DNA of 64,000 nt from JACIYW01 sp014359745 (lineage in GTDB: Bacteria > Pseudomonadota > Alphaproteobacteria > Rhodobacterales > Rhodobacteraceae): NCBI GenBank assembly GCA_050433985.1, contig JBNPWE010000001.1, positions 186,001 to 250,000 on the forward strand. Direction: 5' to 3'. Each line of letters begins with the position of its first letter. Position 1 is the first letter of the stretch. A model generated the notes under the pieces. The model was not told where the DNA came from. It searched no databases and was given only the letters and a program-made list of their open reading frames with translations. Below, one piece after another: positions 1 to 8,087 of the stretch. The position numbers were made by a program, and so were the translations under genes.

Positions 1-1
1 G

Positions 2-796
2 CGCGCCTGGCTGCCGCCGCTGGAGCAGATGGCCCAAAGCGGGGGCAGTACGCGGGCGCTGTATCTGCGCGCGGCGCTGATCGCGGCGGAATTGCGCGCG
101 CTGGGCATCGACACCAATTGCGCGCCCGTGGCCGACATCGCCGGGCCCGACACCCACCCGTTCCTGCGCAACCGCTGCCATGGCACCGATGCCGAAAGTG
201 TGACCACCGCCGCGCGCGCGGTGGCCGATGGTTTGCTGGCGGGGGGCGTGTTGCCGGTGGTCAAGCACCTGCCCGGCCATGGCCGCGCAGAGGCCGACAG
301 CCACCACCACCTGCCGCGCGTCACCGCCGATATCGAGACCCTGCGGCAGACCGATTTCGCGCCGTTCCGGGCGCTGGCCGACCTGCCGCTGGGCATGACG
401 GCGCATGTGGTCTTTGACGCGCTTGATCCGCACAACCCCGCCACGACATCGCCGGAAATCCTTGCTATGATCCGCGCATGGATCGGGTTTGAAGGGCTGC
501 TGATGACCGATGACATTTCCATGCAGGCGCTGGCCGGGCGGGTGGGCGCGCGCGCGGGCGCGGCGCTGGCGGCGGGATGCGACCTGGTGCTGCATTGCAA
601 TGGCGATGCGCGTGAGGCCGCGGAGGTCGCCGAACGGGTGGGACCGATGAGCGCCGGGGCCATTGCCCGCGCCGAACGCGCGCTGGCCCTGCGCCCCGAG
701 ATGGCGCCCGCGCTTGACTGCGCCGCCCTTGAGGCGGAATTCACCGGTATCATGGGCGGCATCATGGGCGGTATCGTGGGCGGGGCCGATGGCTGA
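2..796 (+). CDS. nagZ: beta-N-acetylhexosaminidase NagZ, 3' part
   Basis: The reading frame is open from the left window edge, so the N-terminus lies outside. The protein carries the glycoside hydrolase family 3 signature KHLPGHG followed by DSHHH, the NagZ loop that supplies the acid/base histidine, and later the LLMTDDISM segment carrying the expected catalytic Asp. NagZ releases GlcNAc from cytoplasmic anhydromuropeptides during peptidoglycan recycling, and murQ plus a GlcNAc-type kinase are present about 48 kb away in this window. The C-terminus has a Met/Gly repeat (IMGGIMGGIVGG) unlikely to be structured. The stop overlaps the scpA start, a nagZ-scpA-scpB order common in Rhodobacteraceae. 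Confidence 0.93.
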   Translation, partial: RAWLPPLEQMAQSGGSTRALYLRAALIAAELRALGIDTNCAPVADIAGPDTHPFLRNRCHGTDAESVTTAARAVADGLLAGGVLPVVKHLPGHGRAEADSHHHLPRVTADIETLRQTDFAPFRALADLPLGMTAHVVFDALDPHNPATTSPEILAMIRAWIGFEGLLMTDDISMQALAGRVGARAGAALAAGCDLVLHCNGDAREAAEVAERVGPMSAGAIARAERALALRPEMAPALDCAALEAEFTGIMGGIMGGIVGGADG

Positions 797-1577
797 ACCC
801 GACGCCGCCGATATCCTCGCCCGCCGCGCCGATGAGGCGCTGATCATCGATGTGGACGGGTTCGAGGGGCCGCTTGACCTGTTGCTGACGCTGTCGCGCA
901 CGCAAAAGGTCGATCTGCGCAAGATATCGGTGCTGCAACTGGCCGAGCAATATCTGGGGTTCGTGGAACGGGTGCGCGCCCTGCGCATCGAACTGGCCGC
1001 CGATTATCTGGTGATGGCGGCCTGGCTTGCCTATCTCAAGTCGCGGCTGCTGCTGCCGCCAGACCCGACCGAGGACGGCCCGTCGGCCGAGGATCTTGCG
1101 ACACATCTGGCCTTTCAGTTGCAGCGCCTTGAGGCGATGCGCGCGGCCGCAGCACAACTGATGGCGCGCGACCGGCTGGGGCGCGATTTCTTCGCGCGCG
1201 GCCTGCCGCAGGATGTGACGCGGGTGCGTCGCTTTGAATATGGCGCGACGCTGCTGGATCTGATGCAGGCCTATGCGCGGCTGCGCACCCGCGACGAATT
1301 CCGCCCCTATGCCTTTGACCGGCATGACGTTTACACGCTGGAACAGGCGCTGGAACGGATGCGCGGGCAATTGGGCGCCGGGGGGGCGGACATCGGCTGG
1401 GCCGATCTGGCGTCTTACCTGCCCGCCGACTGGCTGGACGATCCGGCGCGGCGCCGGTCGGCCACGGCGGCGACATTCGCGGCAACGCTGGAACTGGCCA
1501 AACGCGGCCAGATCGACATAAGGCAGGGCGACACATTCGCCCCGATCCAGATCCGCGCCAGATCGGAGCCGACATGA
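789..1577 (+). CDS. scpA: segregation and condensation protein A
   Basis: 262-residue kleisin subunit of the SMC-ScpAB condensin, which compacts and segregates the chromosome. The N-terminal signature FEGPLDLLLTL followed by DLRKISVLQLAEQYL is the SMC-neck-binding region typical of ScpA, and the C-terminal winged helix is expected after residue about 180. The ATG at 789 is chosen because it starts just before the conserved region and overlaps the nagZ stop by eight bases. The open frame reaches further upstream, but that part only shadows nagZ. The 3' end overlaps scpB by four bases (ATGA), implying translational coupling. Confidence 0.95.
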   Translation: MAEPDAADILARRADEALIIDVDGFEGPLDLLLTLSRTQKVDLRKISVLQLAEQYLGFVERVRALRIELAADYLVMAAWLAYLKSRLLLPPDPTEDGPSAEDLATHLAFQLQRLEAMRAAAAQLMARDRLGRDFFARGLPQDVTRVRRFEYGATLLDLMQAYARLRTRDEFRPYAFDRHDVYTLEQALERMRGQLGAGGADIGWADLASYLPADWLDDPARRRSATAATFAATLELAKRGQIDIRQGDTFAPIQIRARSEPT

Positions 1578-2227
1578 CCGACAAGAGCGCCGCCACCGCT
1601 GCGGAAACGCCGCTTTTCGCCCCGCCCACGATGGCCGAACAGGAACGCATGGTCGAGGCGATGCTGTTCGCATCGGCCGACCCCTTGACGGTGCAGGCGC
1701 TGGCCGCGCGGATGCCGCATGGCTGCGACCCGGCCGAGGCGCTGGCGGCCCTGCGCCGCCATTATGCCGGGCGCGGCGTGCATCTGGTGCGCATCAACGA
1801 CGGCTGGGCGTTTCGATCGGCGCCCGATCTGGGTTATCTGATGCATCACGAAACCGTCGAGATGCGCAAACTGTCGCGCGCCGCGATTGAAACGCTGGCG
1901 ATCATCGCCTACCATCAACCCGTGACCCGCGCTGAGATCGAGGAAATCCGCGGCGTGGCGGTATCGCGCGGAACGATCGAGCAGTTGCTGGATCTCGACT
2001 GGATACGCTTTGGCCGCCGCCGCCTGACCCCCGGCAGGCCGGTGACATTCGTGGTGACCGACGGTTTCCTGGATCACTTCGGTCTGGAAAGCGCGCGGGA
2101 TCTGCCGGGTCTGAAGGATCTGCGCGCCGCAGGGCTGCTTGATAACCGCCCCGCCCCCGGCTTTGGGCAGGACGCCGAAGACGAAGACACCGCCCGCCCC
2201 GGACAAAGCGAGTTGTTCGAGGACTGA
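1574..2227 (+). CDS. scpB: segregation and condensation protein B
   Basis: 217-residue partner of ScpA. ScpB dimers bind the middle of the kleisin through tandem winged-helix domains. The segment LSRAAIETLAIIAYHQPVTR followed by EIEEIRGV is the family hallmark. An acidic tail (DAEDEDTARPGQSELFED) follows the folded part. It starts inside the scpA stop (ATGA), so it is the distal member of a coupled nagZ-scpA-scpB unit. Confidence 0.95.
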   Translation: MTDKSAATAAETPLFAPPTMAEQERMVEAMLFASADPLTVQALAARMPHGCDPAEALAALRRHYAGRGVHLVRINDGWAFRSAPDLGYLMHHETVEMRKLSRAAIETLAIIAYHQPVTRAEIEEIRGVAVSRGTIEQLLDLDWIRFGRRRLTPGRPVTFVVTDGFLDHFGLESARDLPGLKDLRAAGLLDNRPAPGFGQDAEDEDTARPGQSELFED

Positions 2228-2243
2228 CCATCAGGAGGCCAGC

Positions 2244-2447
2244 ATGAACGCCAACGCCATCATCAACATGATCATCCGACAGGTGATCAATCACGGTATC
2301 CGCAGCGGGTTTTCCATGCTGGGACGGCGCCGCAAGGATCAGCCCCCCCTGACCGGGGCCGAGGCCGATCAGGACCGCCGCGCCAAACAGACGGCAAAAA
2401 ATGCAGGGCAAGCCATGCGCGCCACCCGCCGCATCACCCGGCTTTAG
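2244..2447 (+). CDS. small conserved hypothetical protein
   Basis: 67-residue basic protein starting MNANAIINMIIRQVINHG and ending in a Lys/Arg-rich tail. A strong AGGAGG ribosome binding site lies at 2233-2238, five bases before the ATG, which supports it as a real gene despite its size. It follows scpB by 16 bases on the same strand and may be co-transcribed. No domain or function is recognised. The N-terminal half looks amphipathic and the C-terminal half looks disordered and positively charged. Confidence 0.7.
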   Translation: MNANAIINMIIRQVINHGIRSGFSMLGRRRKDQPPLTGAEADQDRRAKQTAKNAGQAMRATRRITRL

Positions 2448-2489
2448 GGCAGGTTTGGGTTGGTCGGGATCATTGCCCTGAGCGGCGCG

Positions 2490-2582
2490 CGCGTGGCGGG
2501 AGCGGGGATTCGAGTATTTGGGCCAAGATGAAATGAGCGAGGGTTTTTGGGCGGTCAGGGTGCTGACCGGGTTGGGCGCAAG
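2490..2582 (+). repeat. dispersed 3'-UTR repeat, copy R1 (CCAAGATGAA subtype)
   Basis: Contains the conserved blocks CTGAGCGGCGCGCGCGTGG, GAGTATTTGGGCCAAGATGA and GGTTTTTGGGCGGTCAG. It starts about 43 bp after the stop of the small gene ending at 2447 and lies on the same strand. It is one of eight related copies in the window. Nothing else is recognised in the 2448-2711 gap. Confidence 0.75.
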
Positions 2583-2711
2583 ACGCGCCCCTGGCGATCC
2601 TGCCCGACCGGAAAAAGCGCGATTTACCGCCGATCACCACAGTATCAGGTGACATTTCGTGGCTCTGCCCCTATAAATAGTCGCAATCGGCCAGAAATCG
2701 GCCGTTCAACC

Positions 2712-3296
2712 ATGGGGCAGCACATGAACAACGGGCTTTCATTCCTATCGCGGCGTGGCCTTCTGGCGGGCGCGGGCGCGATGCTGACGCTGACGGCGGC
2801 CTGCGGCAACGGTGTGGACAGCAAGGACGCCGCCGTGATCGACGCGCGGGTAGAGGCGACGCGCGAGTATCTTTTCACCAACTATGCCGGCACCCGCGAC
2901 CTGGCCGACAAAGCCTTTGGCATCCTGTACATGCCGCTGGTGACCGAGGCGGGCCTGGGCATCGGCGGCAGCTATGGCCGGGGGGCGTTGCAGATCAATG
3001 GCGTCACGGTGGATTATTATTCGGCCACCCGCGCCACCTTTGGCCTTCAGATCGGCGCGCAGCAATATGCGCATGCGCTGTTTTTCATGACCGAAGAGGC
3101 GCTTTCGGATTTTCGCCGCGCGTCGGGATGGGCGGTCGGGGCCGACATGAAATATGCGATCGACGATCAGGGCGGCAGCCTTGGCACCGACACCACCACC
3201 GGGCTTGCGCCGATCATCGCCTTCGTGTTCGGTCAGGCGGGGCTGATGGCCGGGGCCACGCTGGGCGGAACCAAATACACCAGGATCATCCCGTAA
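2712..3296 (+). CDS. SYLF/YSC84-domain lipoprotein
   Basis: 194-residue secreted lipoprotein. A twin-arginine-like SRRGLLAG precedes a hydrophobic stretch and the lipobox LTAAC, so it is probably exported and lipidated. The rest is a glycine-rich SYLF (Ysc84) lipid-binding domain, with the typical motif GILYMPLVTEAGLGIGGSYG and a C-terminal AGLMAGATLGGTKYTRI. The family binds phosphoinositides in eukaryotes; the bacterial role is not established. ATG 2712 is given. A second in-frame ATG at 2724 has a slightly better spaced G-rich site (GGGGCAG) and is equally possible. It stands alone between two copies of the dispersed repeat. Confidence 0.85.
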   Translation: MGQHMNNGLSFLSRRGLLAGAGAMLTLTAACGNGVDSKDAAVIDARVEATREYLFTNYAGTRDLADKAFGILYMPLVTEAGLGIGGSYGRGALQINGVTVDYYSATRATFGLQIGAQQYAHALFFMTEEALSDFRRASGWAVGADMKYAIDDQGGSLGTDTTTGLAPIIAFVFGQAGLMAGATLGGTKYTRIIP

Positions 3297-3315
3297 GGCG
3301 CGCCTTGGCGCCTGT

Positions 3316-3419
3316 TGCGCGCGATCAAGACCGGAGCTTGAGCGTCTGGGAAAACCCCACCTGTCATCCTCTCGAAATAAATACTCAATTCCTTCGACCG
3401 CCAAGCGCGCACCGTTCAA
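3316..3419 (-). repeat. dispersed 3'-UTR repeat, copy R2 (TCGAGAGGATG subtype)
   Basis: Read on the minus strand it has CTTGAACGGTGCGCGCTTGG, then GAGTATTTATTTCGAGAGGA, then GGTTTTCCCAGACG, ending in CGCGCAACAGG. It begins about 29 bp after the stop of the minus-strand gene ending at 3448 and points the same way. It occupies most of the convergent gap with the SYLF gene. Confidence 0.75.
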
Positions 3420-3447
3420 GACAATGAACCCGATGGGCCGAAACCCG

Positions 3448-3690
3448 CTATCGCGGGGTCGGGCGTTTGATGCGGTAGATGCCTTCGGGCAGGTTCAGCG
3501 CGGCGGCGAGATCCTGGGCCTGCGCCATTGACAGGGTGATGGTCACCATGTCTTCGCGGCGCGGATCGTATTGGTTGACGGTGATGCAATCTTCAAAGGC
3601 GTTCAGGGTGACGTCTTCTTGCAGGGGTGCCGCGCCCTCATCCACAAGGGTGACCACTGTCGCGTCGAAATCGTGTTCGATGGTAAACAT
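3448..3690 (-). CDS. small hypothetical protein
   Basis: 80-residue acidic protein (starts MFTIEHDFDATVVTLVDEG) with no signal peptide or membrane segment. The composition and the ordered pattern (ITVNQYDPRREDMVTITLSMAQAQDLAAALN) look like a small alpha/beta fold. The ATG at 3690 has GGAG almost adjacent. An in-frame ATG at 3738 would add 16 residues but has no ribosome site. No family is recognised. It is divergent from the M48 peptidase, sharing a 108-bp upstream region. Confidence 0.65.
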   Translation of the reverse strand: MFTIEHDFDATVVTLVDEGAAPLQEDVTLNAFEDCITVNQYDPRREDMVTITLSMAQAQDLAAALNLPEGIYRIKRPTPR

Positions 3691-3798
3691 GCTCCAAGCA
3701 TAGAGGCCCCCTGAGGCGTTTCCAAGGGGATTTACCATTCGGGCCGGGTGTGATTGCATGGTGATACCCCGTGACCGCAGCATCTGACGGAGAGTGTC

Positions 3799-4524
3799 TT
3801 GCGCCCGATAGCACATAGTCTGAGCGTGTTCGCCCTGGCCCTGGCCGCCTGTGCCCCCCTGCCCGAACCGGCGCCGGGGCCCGCCGCGCAGGGGCCCGTC
3901 AACTTGCCGCCGCCCGGCCCGAAACTTTCCCCGAACGAGGCCGCGCGCACATTCGCCAGCGTGGTGCGGCGGATGGAGCCGGTGACCGAGGCGGAATGCC
4001 GCGCGCGTGTCCCGCGCGCGAATTGCGATTTCGATATCCGGGTCGATACACGGGCGGGCGTGCCCGCGAACGCGTATCAATCGCTTGACAATTCCGGGCG
4101 GCCGGTGATCACCTTCACGCTGCCGCTGATCACCGAAACCCGCAACGCCGACGAGATCGCGTTCATCCTTGGCCACGAATCCGCCCACCACATCATGGGC
4201 CATATCCCGCGCGGCCAGCAAACGGCCATGACCGGGGCGATCCTGCTGGGCACGCTGGTGGCGCTGGGGGGCGGATCGGCGAGCAGCATCGACACCGCGC
4301 AGCAGATCGGCGCGGGGGTGGGCGGGCGCACCTTTTCCAAAAACTATGAGCTGGAGGCCGATCAACTGGGCACCGTGATCACCCATCGCGCGGGCTATGA
4401 CCCGATGCGGGGGGCGGCGTTCTTTGCCCGCATCCCCGATCCGGGCAACCAGTTTCTGGGATCGCACCCGCCCAATGCGTCGCGTCTGGAAACGGTGCGG
4501 CGCACCGCGGCCCAGTTGCGCTAA
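3799..4524 (+). CDS. M48-family metallopeptidase, lipoprotein
   Basis: 241-residue putative outer-membrane or periplasmic lipoprotein. The lipobox is LALAAC (Cys18). The zinc site HESAH lies at residues 126-130, with the downstream ELEAD at 184-188 supplying the third ligand, as in the M48 (BepA/LoiP-like) gluzincins that degrade or help assemble envelope proteins. A hydrophobic glycine-rich segment (AILLGTLVALGGG) sits between the two. The start is TTG at 3799, preceded by GGAGAG at 3788-3793; no ATG or GTG fits. Its stop codon TAA contains the TA target duplicated by the IS630 element that follows. Confidence 0.88.
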   Translation: MRPIAHSLSVFALALAACAPLPEPAPGPAAQGPVNLPPPGPKLSPNEAARTFASVVRRMEPVTEAECRARVPRANCDFDIRVDTRAGVPANAYQSLDNSGRPVITFTLPLITETRNADEIAFILGHESAHHIMGHIPRGQQTAMTGAILLGTLVALGGGSASSIDTAQQIGAGVGGRTFSKNYELEADQLGTVITHRAGYDPMRGAAFFARIPDPGNQFLGSHPPNASRLETVRRTAAQLR

Positions 4525-5319
4525 CGCAGTTTCAGAAAAAGTTGATAGACCGATGCTACCTGAAAACCCGAAATTTCTTATGGGTTGTGACGCGGAAGGT
4601 GTGTGACATCTGGCTTTGGTAGGTTTTCCACTCATTCGGGATGGTTTCCCGAAAGAACTTCAGGATCGCATCAGCGACCAGTTTTCGGGTGGGCGGCATC
4701 GGCGAAATGGATCGCTTCATCAGCCGACAATGCCCGCATCAACCTCTTGTACAATACGATAAATTCGGCTTGCTTTTTAGCGGACGCAACGCGCGTCAGG
4801 GCCTTGGGTTTGCGGGACTCGAAACCCAGTCGGGCCAGAAGCCTGATGCAGCCGGAATGCGGGTAACGCAGGCCGAACTGTGCTGAAATATGGGCTCTGA
4901 TCTCCGCCGTGGGGCGGCAGAAGCGCCCCCCGAGCCAGTCGCACAAGGAGACCTCCTGCGGAGCCATCAGGCGGGACCGGCCGCCTTTCCAGCTGTCAAC
5001 GGCCAAAGTGTCCCAGCCATCCCGTCGCGAGGTGTTGTGACCAGCCACGGATCGTGCCCTCGTCAAGATACAGAAACTTTGCGATTTTGGCGCAGCTCTC
5101 GCCATCGTCGAGCAACAGGATCGCGTTTGCCCGTCGCGCAATGCCACGGTTCTCGCGTTGATTGCGCGCGCAAGCCTCAAGCTCGCGCCGCTCTGGCGGG
5201 GAAAGAAAGTCGGGGCGGATCATGAACCTCCCTGAATTGTTACACATCCAGACGTCAAAAGCGTCAAATTCGCCTTCTGAAGGACTCTCAGTATATCAAC
5301 TTTTTCTGAAATTGCATTA
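4522..5319 (-). mobile_element. decayed IS630-family insertion sequence with TA target duplication
   Basis: Near-perfect 24-bp terminal inverted repeats (22 of 24 identical) lie at 4524-4547 and 5294-5317, each containing TTTCAGAAAAAGTTGATA. They are flanked by TA at 4522-4523 and 5318-5319, the duplication that IS630/Tc1 elements create. The internal length is 794 bp, shorter than the roughly 1.1 kb usual for the family, because the centre of the transposase is missing. The left TA is inside the stop codon of the M48 peptidase gene. Removing the element restores CGC-TAA directly followed by the GntR leader. Confidence 0.88.
4556..5247 (-). pseudogene. IS630 transposase remnant (frameshifted and internally deleted)
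   Basis: Three pieces are visible on the minus strand. The first (5247 to about 5050) encodes the N-terminal HTH, ending DEGTIRGW. After a frameshift at about 5050 the second (to about 4690) encodes DGWDTLAVDSWKGGRSRL through FADAAHPKT, where FAD holds the first catalytic Asp. The third (about 4679 to the stop at 4556) encodes the C-terminal tail ADAILKFFRETIPNEWKT. The segment carrying the second Asp and the Glu of the DDE triad is absent, so it cannot encode active transposase. It could still be mobilised in trans through its intact ends. Confidence 0.85.
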
Positions 5320-5346
5320 AGGTGGCGCCGAACTGAGGGAGGCACC

Positions 5347-5991
5347 ATGGCTGAGCCGAAAACACCGCATCGCGATGCCTATTCGCTGATCCTGCACGCG
5401 ATCGACACCGGCATCTACCGCCCCGGCGACCGGTTGGTGGAATCGGAACTGGCGGAGCGGTTCGGCGTGTCGCGCACCCCGATCCGCGAGGCGTTGCAGC
5501 GGCTGGAGACGCAATCGATGCTGGTGCGCGACGGGCGCAGCCTGATCGTGGCCTCGCTCGATCACAACCAATTGGCAGAGCTTTATGTGGTGCGCACCGA
5601 GTTGGAGGGGCTGGCGGCGCGGCTGGCGGCGCGCCACGCCACCGACGAGGAAATCCGGGTGCTGCGCGCCATGGCGGGCGAGGATCGCGCGCTTGTGGGC
5701 GATCCGCAGGCGCTGTCGCGCGCCAACCGGCGGTTTCACAAGCAGATCCACCTGGCATCGCACAACCGGTATCTGGTGCAGCAGCTTGATCTTGTGCACC
5801 GGTCGATGGCGCTGCTGGCGACCACATCGCTGGCCGCCGACGGGCGCGGTCAGGCGGCGCTGGTGGAACATGATGCGATCGTCGAGGCGATCGCCCGCCA
5901 TGACGGCGATGCCGCGCATCAGGCGCTGCGCGATCACATCTCGCATGCGTTCGAGACCCGGCTGCGGCTGGATGCCAGACGCCACGGCTGA
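5347..5991 (+). CDS. GntR-family transcriptional regulator (FadR/FCD subfamily)
   Basis: 214-residue regulator. Residues about 10-70 form the GntR winged helix, with the signature GDRLVESELAERFGVSRTPI followed by REALQRLE. Residues about 80-205 form an all-helical FCD effector domain, with the metal/ligand pattern NRRFHKQIHLASHN and DHISHAFETRL. A good site, GAGGGAGG, precedes the ATG. The regulated gene is unknown; the nearest are the M48 peptidase upstream and the convergent glycosyltransferase downstream. Such regulators usually respond to small carboxylates, but the ligand here cannot be deduced. Confidence 0.9.
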   Translation: MAEPKTPHRDAYSLILHAIDTGIYRPGDRLVESELAERFGVSRTPIREALQRLETQSMLVRDGRSLIVASLDHNQLAELYVVRTELEGLAARLAARHATDEEIRVLRAMAGEDRALVGDPQALSRANRRFHKQIHLASHNRYLVQQLDLVHRSMALLATTSLAADGRGQAALVEHDAIVEAIARHDGDAAHQALRDHISHAFETRLRLDARRHG

Positions 5992-6016
5992 TCAGCCGAC
6001 ATGACGCAACGGCTGG

Positions 6017-7999
6017 TCAGCCGATATGGGCCGCCGCGCAGGGATCGGCCACGTCGCAGATGCCGTGCGATGTCTTGTCCCAGTAGAAGGGCCGCGCCAG
6101 CAGTTCATAGGCGGCCTTCCACGCCGCCGCCGCCGCCAGCGGGTAGTAAAGATGCAGCGTCGGCACCCAGCGCCGCAGCCCGCGATGCCGCCGCCCCGAA
6201 ACGGCGACCATGCCGATCACCACATTGACCGCCTCGGCCAGAACGAAAGCCGCGATCAGCCCCGCGCCCGCCCAGCCCGGCAGGACATCGGCCAGCGGGT
6301 GGCCCAGCCCCAGCGCCAGCGCCCAGAATGACCAGAGCACCGGCGCCAGAAGAAACTGCACGGGTGCGGCCAGGAACATCACCTGAAAGCCGAAAAACCC
6401 GCGCGGCCCCAGATCGCGCCAGAGCGCCAGCGGGTCGCGCATATGCACCGCCCAGGTCATCATGTAGCCCTTGATCCAGCGCGATCGCTGCCGCACCCAA
6501 GGCAGGAGGCGGCAATTCGCCTCTTCCTCGGTCACGGTATCAAGGACCACGGTGCGATAGCCGTGCCGGGCCAGGCGGATGCCCAGATCGGCATCCTCGG
6601 TTACATTATGCGCATCCCAGGCGCCCAGATCCTCCAGCGTGTTGCGGCGGAAGAACAGCGTGGTGCCGCCCAGAGGGATCGGCAGGCGCAGCCGTTCCAG
6701 CCCCGGCAGCACCAGCCGGAACAGCGCGGCATATTCCACCGTGAAACAACGCGACAACCAGTTGCGGCGCGGGTTGTAGAAATCGAGCACGCCCTGCACG
6801 CAGGCGACATCGGGGCCGGCCGCGTGGAACCGGCGCACGACGCGATGGATCTGATCGGCCTCGGGCGCGTCTTCGGCGTCATAGACGCCGATCACGCTGC
6901 CCCGGCAGAAATCCAGCCCGAAATTGAGCGCGCGCGGTTTGGTCTTGATCGGCCCGGCGGGCACGGTGATCACCCGCATCCAGCGCGGCAGGCGGGCGCG
7001 GTGCAGCGCGGCGCGGGTGGCGGTATCCTCGGCCTCGACCAGCAGCAGCACGTCGAGCAGTTCCTTGGGATAGGTCAGCCTGCCCAGCCGGGCAACAAGG
7101 CGCGGCGCGATATCGGGTTCGTGGTAAAGCGGCACCATCACCGACACGACCGGCAGCCGCCCGATGGGCACCGGATGCGGGATCGGATGCGGGATCGGGC
7201 GGGGGGCGGTATCGGGCGCCGGGCGGCCATGACCGCGCAGCGTGGCCAGCGCGGCCGTGGCGCGCAACCCGGTGTTGAGCACCATCATCGCCAGCGCCAG
7301 CGCCGTAACCCCTGCAAGGGCTGCGACCGGCGCGAGGGACAGCAGCAGCGCCAGGCACAGCCCCGCGCCGAACGCGACACCGCGAAAGGTGACGCCGGTC
7401 CAGACCCGGCAGCTAAAGCGCGGGGCGACGCGGCTTTCGGCCCGCTGGCGCAGATCGGCGCGCCGGGTGGTCAAAAGCCCGGCGTGCAGATCGCGTTCAT
7501 TGGTCAGGCCCATGATGACGCGGCCGAACCGATCTTCCAGCGCCGGGCGGTGGCGTTCGAATTCCTCTGGCCGGGCGGTGAGCACCACGGTGGCGCCGCC
7601 GACATCCTTCCAGGGAAGCAGCCCGTCGCGCAGGCAGGTCTGCGCCCCCAGCAGATCGACAAGGCGGGGATCGGGCGGGAAATTGGCCAGATCGGGCACC
7701 CCCGCGTGCCATTGCTGCGCGAGGGCGTCGAAAAGTTCTGCCTCTGTCACCATGGCGTGGCCCAGCAGGATATCGCCAAGCCGCGCCTGTTCGCGGCCCT
7801 GAAGGGCCAGCGCGCGGATAAGATCGCCGGGTTTCAGCGCGCCGTTTTCCAGCAGGATCGCGCCAAGCCGGGGTGGGGCGGTGCCCCCCTGCCCGCGCAC
7901 CACCGCAAGCGCCGGGCGTGCCCGCGGCAAGGCGCGCGGCAAGGCCCCCGGCACGGCAGGGCGGGCCGCAGGCCCCAAATTTACGGAGTGATCAGTCAT
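6017..7999 (-). CDS. membrane GT2 glycosyltransferase with N-terminal MshEN (c-di-GMP-binding type) domain
   Basis: 660 residues. Residues 44-67 and 73-96 are two tandem copies of the 24-residue MshEN motif (R-L-G...G...L...L..Q). The first fits fully; the second has Ala82 where Gly is usual. Transmembrane helices (about 195-245) follow, then a processive GT2 domain with VYDAEDAP, VTEDADLGIRL and QRSRWIKGYMMTW (the QxxRW motif), and three or more C-terminal membrane helices. The architecture resembles NfrB-like exopolysaccharide synthases that are switched on by c-di-GMP. The start is ATG at 7999; an upstream in-frame region to 8047 seems non-coding. Convergent with the gntR gene. Confidence 0.88.
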   Translation of the reverse strand: MTDHSVNLGPAARPAVPGALPRALPRARPALAVVRGQGGTAPPRLGAILLENGALKPGDLIRALALQGREQARLGDILLGHAMVTEAELFDALAQQWHAGVPDLANFPPDPRLVDLLGAQTCLRDGLLPWKDVGGATVVLTARPEEFERHRPALEDRFGRVIMGLTNERDLHAGLLTTRRADLRQRAESRVAPRFSCRVWTGVTFRGVAFGAGLCLALLLSLAPVAALAGVTALALAMMVLNTGLRATAALATLRGHGRPAPDTAPRPIPHPIPHPVPIGRLPVVSVMVPLYHEPDIAPRLVARLGRLTYPKELLDVLLLVEAEDTATRAALHRARLPRWMRVITVPAGPIKTKPRALNFGLDFCRGSVIGVYDAEDAPEADQIHRVVRRFHAAGPDVACVQGVLDFYNPRRNWLSRCFTVEYAALFRLVLPGLERLRLPIPLGGTTLFFRRNTLEDLGAWDAHNVTEDADLGIRLARHGYRTVVLDTVTEEEANCRLLPWVRQRSRWIKGYMMTWAVHMRDPLALWRDLGPRGFFGFQVMFLAAPVQFLLAPVLWSFWALALGLGHPLADVLPGWAGAGLIAAFVLAEAVNVVIGMVAVSGRRHRGLRRWVPTLHLYYPLAAAAAWKAAYELLARPFYWDKTSHGICDVADPCAAAHIG

Positions 8000-8087
8000 G
8001 CAAGACCATGGGCCGCCGTTGGGAATGCCCCTGCATCCTTTACCCACAAGATTAACAGGTGGTTAACGGCGGCGGTTCGATCGCGCC

